Shown here: one piece after another, positions 11,040 to 19,070 of the stretch | How the letters are laid out: each line of letters opens with the position of its first letter | How positions within the stretch are numbered: position 1 is the stretch's first letter | Origin: DATEDA01 sp963789885 | Lineage (GTDB): Bacteria > Pseudomonadota > Gammaproteobacteria > Burkholderiales > SG8-39 | Assembly: GCA_963789885.1 (NCBI GenBank) | Contig: CAWBNB010000021.1 | Span: 248,001 to 312,000 of the forward strand | Length of the DNA stretch: 64,000 nucleotides | Direction: 5' to 3' | Translations under genes and position numbers: made by a program | The notes under the pieces: generated by a model | What the model was told of the DNA's origin: nothing | The model's database searches: none | What the model saw: only the letters and a program-made list of their open reading frames with translations

Positions 11040-12683
11040 ATGCCACGGCCCAATCCATACGAGGTCGACCTCGATCGGAACCCCGCCAACTACGCGCCAC
11101 TCACGCCGCTGACGTTCATTGCGTGGAGCGCCTCGGTGTATCCGGACCGGCCGGCCGTAATCCACGGCGGGCGGCGATACGCCTGGAAAGAGACGTACAC
11201 GCGCTGCCTGCGTCTCGCGTCCGCGCTCGCACGGCGGGGCATCGGCCACGGCGACACGGTCGCCGTGATGCTGCCCAACATCCCCGAGATGTACGAGTGC
11301 CACTTCGGCGTGCCGATGGCCGGGGCGGTACTGAACACGCTCAATACCCGCCTCGATGCCGAGGCGATCGCGTTCATGCTGGACCACGGCGAGGCGAAGG
11401 CGGTTATCACCGACCGCGAGTTCTCCGGCACGACCGCCGCCGCGCTCGAACGGACCAGGCAGAGGCCGATCGTGATCGACGTGGACGATCCCGAGTACGC
11501 CGGTCCCGGCGAGCGGCTCGGGCGCATCGACTACGAGGCGTTCCTGGCCGAAGGTGACCCGGCTTACGCGTGGCAGCCACCCGCCGACGAATGGCAGGCG
11601 ATCTCGCTCAACTACACGTCGGGCACCACCGGCAACCCGAAGGGCGTCGTCTACTCGCACCGCGGCGCCTACCTGAACGGCGTCGGCAATCTGCTCACCT
11701 GGAACATGCCGCGGCAGGCGGTCTACCTGTGGACGCTCCCGATGTTCCACTGCAACGGCTGGTGCTTCCCGTGGAGCATGGCGGCCAACGCGGGGACGAA
11801 CGTCTGCCTGCGCCGGGTGGAGCCGGGACCGATCTTCCAGCTGATCCGGGAGCACCGCGTCACGCACTACTGCGGCGCGCCGATCGTCCACAGCGCGCTG
11901 ATCAACGCCGACCCCAAGCTGCGGGAGGGGATCACCCACAAGGTGTCGGCGTTCGTCGCCGGGGCGGCCCCGCCGCAGGCGATGATCGAGGGGATGGAAC
12001 GCATCGGCTTCGACCTCACGCACGTCTACGGGCTCACCGAAGTGTACGGACCGGCGACGGTTTGCGCGAAGCACGACGAGTGGAACGCGCTCGACGTGCG
12101 CGACCGGGCCGAGCGCAACGGCCGGCAGGGCGTGCGGTATGTCCTCGAGGAGGGCTGCACGGTGTTGGACCCGCAGACGATGCGGCAGGTCCCGGCGGAC
12201 GGCGAGACGATGGGCGAGATCATGTTCCGCGGCAACATCACCATGAAGGGCTACCTCAAGAACCCGAAGGCGACGCAGGAGGCGTTCGGCGGCGGATGGT
12301 TCCACTCGGGCGACCTGGCGGTGCTGCAACCCGACGGCTACATCAAGATCAAGGACCGGGCGAAGGACATCATCATTTCGGGCGGCGAGAACATCTCCTC
12401 GATCGAGGTCGAGGACGTGCTCTACCGGCACCCGGCGGTGCTGGCGGCGGCGGTGGTGGCGAAGCCCGACCCGAAGTGGGGCGAGACGCCGTGCGCGTTC
12501 GTCGAGCTCAAGCCGGGCGCGACCGCGACCGCCGAGGAGATCATCGAGCACTGCCGCGCGAACCTGGCGCGGTTCAAGGCGCCGCGGGCGGTGGTCTTCG
12601 GGACCTTGCCGAAGACGTCGACCGGCAAGATCCAGAAATTCGCCCTGCGGCAGCAGGCGAAGTCCGCCGCGGCGATCGAGTGA
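11040..12683 (+). CDS. Acyl-CoA synthetase (AMP-forming), medium/long-chain or DmdB-like
   Basis: ANL-superfamily ligase that activates a carboxylic acid to its CoA thioester via an acyl-adenylate. The 547-residue protein carries core A3 YTSGTTGNPKGVVYSH, A5 VYGLTEVYGPATVC, A8 region GWFHSGDLAVLQPDGYIKIKDR and the C-terminal catalytic Lys in KTSTGKIQKFAL. The ATG at 11040 is preceded by GGAGGAGG. Its flavour resembles medium-chain acyl-CoA or 3-methylmercaptopropionyl-CoA ligases; the acid cannot be named. The hydratase gene starts 13 nt downstream, suggesting one transcript. Confidence 0.9.
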   Translation: MPRPNPYEVDLDRNPANYAPLTPLTFIAWSASVYPDRPAVIHGGRRYAWKETYTRCLRLASALARRGIGHGDTVAVMLPNIPEMYECHFGVPMAGAVLNTLNTRLDAEAIAFMLDHGEAKAVITDREFSGTTAAALERTRQRPIVIDVDDPEYAGPGERLGRIDYEAFLAEGDPAYAWQPPADEWQAISLNYTSGTTGNPKGVVYSHRGAYLNGVGNLLTWNMPRQAVYLWTLPMFHCNGWCFPWSMAANAGTNVCLRRVEPGPIFQLIREHRVTHYCGAPIVHSALINADPKLREGITHKVSAFVAGAAPPQAMIEGMERIGFDLTHVYGLTEVYGPATVCAKHDEWNALDVRDRAERNGRQGVRYVLEEGCTVLDPQTMRQVPADGETMGEIMFRGNITMKGYLKNPKATQEAFGGGWFHSGDLAVLQPDGYIKIKDRAKDIIISGGENISSIEVEDVLYRHPAVLAAAVVAKPDPKWGETPCAFVELKPGATATAEEIIEHCRANLARFKAPRAVVFGTLPKTSTGKIQKFALRQQAKSAAAIE

Positions 12684-12696
12684 AGGAGCTCGCGGA

Positions 12697-13512
12697 ATGA
12701 ACGCGCCATCGAAGGCTGAAGTCGAGGCCCCTTACGTCCTGCGGAGCGACGCCGACGGCATCGCCACGCTGACCCTGAATCGCGGCGACCGGCTGAACCC
12801 GCTGTCGACCGCCATGCTCGCGGCGCTCCAGAGCGAGCTCGATCGCCTGGCCGCCGACTCCTCGATCCGCGCGGTGATCATCGCCGGCGCCGGCAACCAT
12901 TTCTGCGCCGGCCACGACCTCCGCGAGATGCGGGCACGCGCGGGAGAAAGCCCGGACAAAGGCTGGCAATCGGACCTGTTCGCGCAGTGCAGCCGGGTGA
13001 TGCTGACGCTCATCCGGCTGCCGCAGCCGGTGATCGCGCGCGTGCAGGGCGTGGCGGTCGCGGCGGGGTGCCAGCTGGTGTCGATGTGCGACCTCGCCGT
13101 CGCCGCCGACGTCGCGCGGTTCGCCCTGCCGGGAATCGCGAGCGGGATCTTCTGCACCACGCCCGGCGTGGGGGTCGCGCGGAACCTCGCGCGCAAGCAC
13201 GCGCTCGAGATGCTCTTCACGGGCGACCAGATCGACGCGGCCACGGCCGAGCGCTGGGGACTGGTCAATCGCGTCGTCCCGCTCGCCGAGCTGGACCGGG
13301 CCGTCGCGGCCCTGGCGCGCAAGGTCGCGTCGCACAGCCCGGCGGTCGTGAAGCTCGGCAAGGCGTTCTTCTACGAGCAGGTGGAGAAGGGGATCGCCGA
13401 AGCGTACGCGCTCGCCTCGGAGGGCATGGCGTGCAACATGATGCTGGAGGACGCGGCCGGAGGCATCGACGCGTTCCTCGCCAAGCGCCCGCCGGACTGG
13501 AAGAACCGCTAG
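12697..13512 (+). CDS. Enoyl-CoA hydratase/isomerase family protein
   Basis: Crotonase-fold protein of 271 residues. The oxyanion-hole strand GNHFCAGHDLREM and the second oxyanion region (AVAAGCQLVSMCDLAVAADV) are visible. The usual catalytic Glu positions are not obvious: the segment following is FALPGIASGIFCTTPGVG, where classical hydratases have a Glu. It may therefore be an EchA-type or isomerase variant. Ribosome site AAGGAG lies about 11 nt before the ATG. Its stop overlaps the stop of the convergent molybdopterin dehydrogenase gene by the four bases CTAG. It probably acts with the upstream ligase in acid catabolism. Confidence 0.87.
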   Translation: MNAPSKAEVEAPYVLRSDADGIATLTLNRGDRLNPLSTAMLAALQSELDRLAADSSIRAVIIAGAGNHFCAGHDLREMRARAGESPDKGWQSDLFAQCSRVMLTLIRLPQPVIARVQGVAVAAGCQLVSMCDLAVAADVARFALPGIASGIFCTTPGVGVARNLARKHALEMLFTGDQIDAATAERWGLVNRVVPLAELDRAVAALARKVASHSPAVVKLGKAFFYEQVEKGIAEAYALASEGMACNMMLEDAAGGIDAFLAKRPPDWKNR

Positions 13513-15836
13513 CCTGGCGGCGTTCTACCGCGCGCAGCCAGCGCGCGCCAGACCTTCTCCGCGGTGAGCGGCATCTCCAGGTCCTCGACGCCGAGCGCGT
13601 CGAGCACGGCGTGCACCGTCGCCGGCACCGCGCCGATCGTGCCGAGCTCGCCGCAGCCTTTCACCCCGAGCAGGTTCGTCCGGCACGGCACCGTCTCGTC
13701 GAAATCCGAGTCGGGCGTCGGCAGCTGATCGGCGCGCGGGATGCCGTAGTCCATGAGCGAGCCGGTGACGAGCTGGCCGCTCTCGGGGTCGTATCGCACG
13801 GCTTCGTAGAGGGCCTGGCCGACGCCCTGCGCGATCCCGCCGTGGATCTGCCCGGTGACGATCGTGCGGTTGATGATGCGGCCGACGTCGTCGACGGTGG
13901 TGTGGCGGACCACCTCGACCACGCCGGTCTCCGGGTCGATCTCCACCTCGCACACCTGGGCGCCGTTCGGCCACGACGGGCCGGACGGATTGGCGGTGGC
14001 GGAGCAGCGGATGTGCTTGCCCGGCTGCCGGCCGGCGAGCTCGAAGAGATCGATGGCGCGGTCGGTGCCGGCGATCCGGAACTTTCCCGCCTTGTACTCG
14101 ACGTCGGCGGCCGCCGCCTCGAGCGCCTGCGCGGCGAGGTTCCTGCCGTCGTCGACCACCTTGTGCCCGGCCATCACGATCGCGGAGCCGCCGATGAAGG
14201 CCGAGCGGGAGCCCACGCTGCCGACGCCGTTCGCCTGGTCGGTGTCGCCCTGGACGATCCGGATGCGCGCGGTGTCGATCTCGAGCACTTCGGCGACGAG
14301 CTGCACGTAGGTCGTCTCGAGCCCCTGGCCCATCGCCTGCGTGCCGGAGAAGACGGTGACCGTGCCATCGGCGCCGATGCGCACGTCCGCGGTCTCGGTC
14401 AGCAGCGCGCCGGTCCACTCGAGATAGGTCGAGAGCCCGCGTCCGCGCAGCTTGCCCCGGCGCGCGGACTCCGCCTTGCGCGCAGCGAAGCCGTCCCAGT
14501 CGGCGCGCGCCAGCGCCTGGTCCATGACCTTCGCGAACTCGCCCGAGTCGTACACCTCGCCGACCGTGGTCCGGTGCGGCATGGCGTCGGGCGGGATGAA
14601 GTTTCGCCGCCGGATCTCGACCGGGCCGAGCCCGGTCGCGTGCGCCGCTTTGCCGAGCAGTCGCTCCATCAGGAAGATCGACTCCGGCCGGCCGGCGCCG
14701 CGGTAGGCGCCGGTCGACATCGTGTTGGTGGTGACGCCGCGGATGTGGAGGTCGATCGCCGGCACGCGGTACACCGAGGGCACGACCTTCGGCCCTACCA
14801 TCAGCGGGATCATGGCTGTCGACCCCACCGCGTGACCGCCGAAGTTGCCGAGGACCCGCGTGCGCAGGGCGAGGATGCGGCCTTCCGCGTCGAGCGCGAG
14901 CGTCGCGTCGAAGTGCTGGTCGCGGCCCATGTGCGCCGCCAGGAAATCCTCGCTGCGGTCGGCGCGCCATCGCACCGGGCGCCCGAGCTTGCGCGCGGCG
15001 TAGCAGATCAGCGCGTCCTCCGGCATGAGGCCGGTCTTCATGCCGAAGCCGCCGCCGATGTCGCCGTTCACGATGCGGAAGGTGTCCGGCTTCGCCCCGA
15101 ACGTCGCACCGAGCAGATCGCGCGTGCCCGTCGGCTGCTGTGTCTGGGTGTACAGGGTCGTGCGGCCGTCGGCATGCGTCGCGATCGCGGCGCGCGGCTC
15201 GAGGGGGAAGGCAGCGAGCCGCTGGTTGTGGAGCGAGACCTTCACCACGTGCGCTGCGCCCGCGATCGCGGCGTCGACTGCCGCCGGATCGCCGAAGCGC
15301 GACTCGGCGCAGACGTTCCCCGGCGCGTCGGGCCAGATCTGCGGCGCACCCGGCTCGATCGCACGGCGCGCGTCCGTCACGCATGGCAGTTCCTCGTACT
15401 CGACCGCCACCTGCTCGGCCGCGTCCTGCGCCTGGCGCCGCGTCGCCGCCACGACCGCGGCCACCGGTTGGCCGACGTATCGCGCGGCGTCGTCGGCGAG
15501 CGGATAGCGTGGCGCGATCGCCATCGGCGAGCCGTCCGCGCGCTTGAACAGCGGCGGATGGGGAATCGCGCCGACGCCGTCGGCCTTCAGGTCGGCATTC
15601 GACCAGACCGCGACGACGCCGGGCGCAGCCTTGGCCGCCGATGCGTCGATGGAACCGATGCGCGCATGCGCGTGCGGCGAGCGAACGACGACGAGCCAGA
15701 GCTCGCCGGGCAGCGTGCGGTCGTCGCTGAAGAGGCCCCGTCCGGCGACGAGGCGCGCGTCTTCGATGCGCTTTTGCGAGCGGGAGGCGCCGAAACGCGC
15801 CGATTCGGGATCGAACTGGAAGGCAGGGGAATTCAT
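13509..15836 (-). CDS. Xanthine dehydrogenase/aldehyde oxidase-family molybdopterin-binding subunit
   Basis: Large catalytic subunit of a molybdenum hydroxylase, 775 residues. An Ald_Xan_dh_C-like N-domain (FGASRSQKRIEDARLVAGRG) precedes molybdopterin-binding domains with GGGFGMK, AYRGAGRPE and the C-terminal GVKGCGELGTIG. The last contains the expected catalytic Glu, in KGCGE. AYRGAGR is the pattern of form-II CoxL/aldehyde-oxidase-like enzymes, not the CO dehydrogenase AYXCSFR loop. The start at 15836 (MNSPAFQF) is preferred over a longer frame of low-complexity codons. No 2Fe-2S or FAD subunit is adjacent, so partners must be elsewhere. The substrate (aldehyde, heterocycle or acyl-CoA) is unknown. 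Confidence 0.88.
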   Translation of the reverse strand: MNSPAFQFDPESARFGASRSQKRIEDARLVAGRGLFSDDRTLPGELWLVVVRSPHAHARIGSIDASAAKAAPGVVAVWSNADLKADGVGAIPHPPLFKRADGSPMAIAPRYPLADDAARYVGQPVAAVVAATRRQAQDAAEQVAVEYEELPCVTDARRAIEPGAPQIWPDAPGNVCAESRFGDPAAVDAAIAGAAHVVKVSLHNQRLAAFPLEPRAAIATHADGRTTLYTQTQQPTGTRDLLGATFGAKPDTFRIVNGDIGGGFGMKTGLMPEDALICYAARKLGRPVRWRADRSEDFLAAHMGRDQHFDATLALDAEGRILALRTRVLGNFGGHAVGSTAMIPLMVGPKVVPSVYRVPAIDLHIRGVTTNTMSTGAYRGAGRPESIFLMERLLGKAAHATGLGPVEIRRRNFIPPDAMPHRTTVGEVYDSGEFAKVMDQALARADWDGFAARKAESARRGKLRGRGLSTYLEWTGALLTETADVRIGADGTVTVFSGTQAMGQGLETTYVQLVAEVLEIDTARIRIVQGDTDQANGVGSVGSRSAFIGGSAIVMAGHKVVDDGRNLAAQALEAAAADVEYKAGKFRIAGTDRAIDLFELAGRQPGKHIRCSATANPSGPSWPNGAQVCEVEIDPETGVVEVVRHTTVDDVGRIINRTIVTGQIHGGIAQGVGQALYEAVRYDPESGQLVTGSLMDYGIPRADQLPTPDSDFDETVPCRTNLLGVKGCGELGTIGAVPATVHAVLDALGVEDLEMPLTAEKVWRALAARGRTPPG

Positions 15837-15918
15837 CGTCCTCGAGCGTTGCGGGTGCCGCTGCGCCGTCGCCGCGGCCGGCGCGAATGATGCGGGAGAA
15901 CGGCTTGCGCCGCCAGTC

Positions 15919-17142
15919 CTAGATGATTCCGCCTCCGGAAAGCGCATCGATCTCGGCGGCGCTCAACCCGAGCACGCCGCCGAGCACCTCGCGGGTGTGC
16001 TGGCCGAGGAGGGGCGGCGGGACCGAGTGGTCCACTGGCGTGGCGGAGAACCGCATGGGGCTGGCGACCGTGGGGCAGGGCACGCCCGACGGGTGCGGGA
16101 TCTCGACCCGCATGCCGCGGTGACGGACCTGGGGGTTCTCGAAGACCTCCCGCATGTTGTTGATCGGGCCGCAGGGCACGCTCGCCGCTTCGAGGCGGTC
16201 GATCCAGTCGTGGCTCGTGCGCTCTCTCACGATCTCCTGCACGATCGGCACCAGCACCGGCCGATGCTTCACCCGCTCCGGGTTGGTCCGGAAGCGCGGG
16301 TCCGCGGCGAGCTCCGGGCGGCCGGCGACGCGGCAGAAGCTCGCGAACTGCGAATCGTTGCCGACCGCGAGGATGATGTGGCCGTCGGCCGACGGGAATA
16401 CCTCGTAGGGCACGATGTTCGCGTGCGCGTTCCCGTACCGCTTCGGAATCTCGCCCGAGCACCAGAAGTTGAGGATCTGGTTGGCGTTGAACGCGACCAG
16501 CGTATCGAGCAGCGCCATGTCGATGTACTGGCCGACCCCGGTCAGCTGCCGGTGCGCGATCGCGGCGGTGATCGCGAGGCTCGCGTACATGCCGGTGACC
16601 ACGTCGGTCACTGCGATCCCGACCTTCTGCGGTCCGCCGCCGGGCAGCTCGTCGCGCTCGCCGGTGATGCTCATCAGTCCGCACATCCCCTGGAAGACGA
16701 AGTCGTAGCCGGGGCGCTGCGCGTAGGGCCCGTCCTGGCCGAACCCGGTGACCGAGCAGTAGATGATCCGCGGGTTCACGTTCCGCACGTCGTCGTAGGC
16801 GAGGCCGTAGCGGGCGAGGTCGCCGACCTTGTAGTTCTCGATCAGCACGTCGCTCCGGGCCGCCAGCTCGCGCACGAGCCGCTGGCCCTCGGGCTTCGAG
16901 AGGTCGATGGTGACCGACTTCTTGCCGCGATTGACCGAGAGGAAGTACGCCGCCTCGCGCGTGTCGGCACCGTCCGCGCCCTTGAGCCATGGCGGGCCCC
17001 AGCTGCGCGTGTCGTCGCCGCTCTTCGGGCGCTCGATCTTGATCACCTCGGCGCCGAGGTCGGCGAGGTTCTGCGCCGCCCAGGGGCCGGCGAGCACGCG
17101 GGTGAGATCGAGGACGCGGACGTGCGAGAGGGGACGGTCCAT
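15919..17142 (-). CDS. CaiB/BaiF family CoA-transferase
   Basis: Class III CoA-transferase of 407 residues that moves CoA between carboxylic acids. The start at 17142 (MDRPLSHVRVLDLTRVLAGPWAAQ) is the standard family N-terminus; the open frame runs far upstream but only antisense to etfB. LGAEVIKIERP, the LIENYKVGDLARYGL segment and YDFVFQGMCGLMSITG are characteristic. The catalytic Asp is likely in the MALLDTLVAF region. It lies 82 nt upstream of the molybdopterin dehydrogenase gene on the same strand and diverges from etfB, so it may supply or recycle CoA esters for the neighbouring oxidation genes. Confidence 0.92.
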   Translation of the reverse strand: MDRPLSHVRVLDLTRVLAGPWAAQNLADLGAEVIKIERPKSGDDTRSWGPPWLKGADGADTREAAYFLSVNRGKKSVTIDLSKPEGQRLVRELAARSDVLIENYKVGDLARYGLAYDDVRNVNPRIIYCSVTGFGQDGPYAQRPGYDFVFQGMCGLMSITGERDELPGGGPQKVGIAVTDVVTGMYASLAITAAIAHRQLTGVGQYIDMALLDTLVAFNANQILNFWCSGEIPKRYGNAHANIVPYEVFPSADGHIILAVGNDSQFASFCRVAGRPELAADPRFRTNPERVKHRPVLVPIVQEIVRERTSHDWIDRLEAASVPCGPINNMREVFENPQVRHRGMRVEIPHPSGVPCPTVASPMRFSATPVDHSVPPPLLGQHTREVLGGVLGLSAAEIDALSGGGII

Positions 17143-17245
17143 TGGGGCTCCTTGTGGACGGCAAGGGTAAGGACGGCGCTCCGGGGACGCAAGCGGGCCC
17201 GCTCTTTCGGCTAGAATCTTCACTCCCTCCTCGGAAAGCCCGGCA

Positions 17246-17998
17246 ATGAAAGTCCTCGTTCCGATCAAGCGCGTGGTCGACGCCAACGTCAAGGTGCGGG
17301 TCAAGGCCGACGGCACCGGCGTCGAGCTCGCCAACGTGAAGATGGCGATGAATCCGTTCGACGAGATCGCCGTCGAAGAATCGGTCCGGCTGAAGGAGGC
17401 GGGCGCGGCGACCGAGATCGTCGCGGTCTCCTGCGGCGTCCAGGCCTGCCAGGAGACTTTGCGCACCGCGCTCGCGCTCGGCGCCGACCGTGCGATCCTC
17501 GTTGAGACCGGCGCGGCGGATCTGCAGCCGCTCGCGGTGGCGAAGCTTCTCCAGGCGATCATCGCGAAGGAGAGCCCGCAGCTCGTGATCATGGGCAAGC
17601 AGGCGATCGACGACGACAACAACCAGACCGGGCAGATGCTCGCGGCGCTGCTCGGCTGGCCGCAGGCGACCTTCGCGTCCAAGGTGAAGCTGGAGGGCGG
17701 GGGAGCGCAGGTGACGCGCGAAGTCGACGGCGGCCTCGAGACGGTGGCGATCAAGCTGCCGGCGGTCGTCACGACCGACCTGCGGCTGAACGAGCCGCGC
17801 TACGTCACGCTGCCGAACATCATGAAGGCGAAGAAGAAGCCGCTCGAGATGCTCAAGCCCGATGCGCTCGGTGTCGACGTCGCCCCGCGGGTCACGGTGC
17901 TCAAGGTCGAGGAGCCGGCGAAGCGCAAGAGCGGGATCAAGGTGGCCGACGCGAAAGCGCTCGTGGAGAAGCTCAAGAACGAGGCCAAGGTGATCTGA
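17246..17998 (+). CDS. etfB: Electron transfer flavoprotein beta subunit
   Basis: AMP-binding small subunit of ETF, 250 residues, which carries electrons from acyl-CoA dehydrogenases to ETF:quinone oxidoreductase. MKVLVPIKRVVDANVKV and the recognition segment with PLEML are typical, as is the DDDNNQTGQMLAALLGWPQ loop. A -10-like TAGAAT lies at 17212-17217 but without a convincing -35. It is followed after a hairpin repeat by etfA and the acyl-CoA dehydrogenase gene on the same strand. Confidence 0.97.
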   Translation: MKVLVPIKRVVDANVKVRVKADGTGVELANVKMAMNPFDEIAVEESVRLKEAGAATEIVAVSCGVQACQETLRTALALGADRAILVETGAADLQPLAVAKLLQAIIAKESPQLVIMGKQAIDDDNNQTGQMLAALLGWPQATFASKVKLEGGGAQVTREVDGGLETVAIKLPAVVTTDLRLNEPRYVTLPNIMKAKKKPLEMLKPDALGVDVAPRVTVLKVEEPAKRKSGIKVADAKALVEKLKNEAKVI

Positions 17999-18008
17999 GC
18001 CCATGGCA

Positions 18009-18039
18009 CGAGGGGGCACACCCCCTCGTAGCTCCCCGA
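18009..18039 (+). repeat. Dispersed intergenic hairpin repeat, copy 2
   Basis: Identical 8-bp stem CGAGGGGG / CCCCCTCG with CACA loop, then TA and the tail GCTCCCCGA. It lies in the 60-nt gap between etfB and etfA, so it is inside a probable operon and may modulate mRNA stability there. Confidence 0.75.
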
Positions 18040-18058
18040 ATCCGGACGAACTCCCATC

Positions 18059-18991
18059 ATGACCATTCTCGTCATTGCCGAACACGACAACGCCGCCCTC
18101 AAGCCCTCGACGCTGCACACGCTCGGTGCTGCAAAGCAGATCGGCGGCGACGTGCACGTCCTCGTCGCCGGCCAGGGCGCCCAGGCGGTCGCGCAAGCCG
18201 CGAGCCAGTCGCAGGGCGTCGCCAAGGTGCTGGTCGCCGATTCGGCGCAGTACAAGGACCAGCTCGCCGAGAACCTCGCTGCGCTGGTGACCGGGCTCGC
18301 GAAGGACTACAGCCACGTGCTGGCACCGGCGACGACCTTCGGCAAGAACTTCATGCCGCGGGTCGCGGCGCTGCTCGACGTGGCGCAGGTGTCCGACATC
18401 AGTGCGGTCAAGAGCCCCGACACCTTCGTGCGGCCGATCTACGCCGGCAACGCCCTCGCGACGGTGCAGTCGAAGGACCCGATCAAGGTCGTCACCGTTC
18501 GCTCGACCGGCTTCGATGCGGTCCCGGGGACGGGCGGTTCGGCGACGATCGAAGCGGTCCCGGCTGCTGCCGAAACCGGGCTGTCGAGCCTGGTCGGACG
18601 CGAGATCACCAAGAGCGAGCGACCGGAGCTGACCGCGGCGCGGGTGATCATTTCGGGCGGGCGCGGGATGGGGTCGGGCGAGAACTTCAAGATCCTGGAG
18701 CCGGTCGCCGACAAGCTGAACGCCGCGATGGGGGCGAGCCGTGCGGCGGTGGATGCCGGTTTCGTGCCGAACGACTGGCAGGTCGGGCAGACCGGCAAGA
18801 TCGTCGCGCCGGATCTGTACATCGCGGTCGGCATCTCGGGCGCGATCCAGCACCTCGCCGGGATGAAGGACAGCCGGGTGATCGTCGCGATCAACAAGGA
18901 CGAGGAGGCGCCGATCTTCCAGGTCGCCGACTACGGGATCGTCGGTGATCTCTTCAAGCTCGTGCCCGAGCTCGTCAAGGAACTCGGATGA
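18059..18991 (+). CDS. etfA: Electron transfer flavoprotein alpha subunit
   Basis: FAD-binding large subunit of ETF, 310 residues. The ATG gives MTILVIAEHDN. The C-terminal FAD domain shows VIISGGRGMGSGENF, QTGKIVAPDLYIAVGISGAIQHLAGMKDS and the terminal IVGDLFKLVPEL. It pairs with etfB just upstream and would accept electrons from the acyl-CoA dehydrogenase encoded 80 nt downstream. Confidence 0.97.
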   Translation: MTILVIAEHDNAALKPSTLHTLGAAKQIGGDVHVLVAGQGAQAVAQAASQSQGVAKVLVADSAQYKDQLAENLAALVTGLAKDYSHVLAPATTFGKNFMPRVAALLDVAQVSDISAVKSPDTFVRPIYAGNALATVQSKDPIKVVTVRSTGFDAVPGTGGSATIEAVPAAAETGLSSLVGREITKSERPELTAARVIISGGRGMGSGENFKILEPVADKLNAAMGASRAAVDAGFVPNDWQVGQTGKIVAPDLYIAVGISGAIQHLAGMKDSRVIVAINKDEEAPIFQVADYGIVGDLFKLVPELVKELG

Positions 18992-19022
18992 AACCGACGC
19001 CGCAGGCGGCGCTTTCCCGGTT

Positions 19023-19053
19023 TCGGGGAGCGCGAGGGGGCCTCGCCCCCTCG
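19023..19053 (-). repeat. Dispersed intergenic hairpin repeat, copy 3 (inverted)
   Basis: On the minus strand the unit reads CGAGGGGG, short loop, CCCCCTCG, C, GCTCCCCGA, the same order as copies 1 and 2. The stem extends to 9 bp with a CTC-type loop. It lies between etfA and the acyl-CoA dehydrogenase gene. Confidence 0.72.
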
Positions 19054-19070
19054 TATCGTGGAGAACTCGG

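Noticed and set aside
12987..15890. Plus-strand open frame of 967 codons over the molybdopterin gene
   Set aside because: Arg/Ala/Asp-rich shadow; the minus strand carries the GGGFGMK, AYRGAGR and KGCGE motifs.
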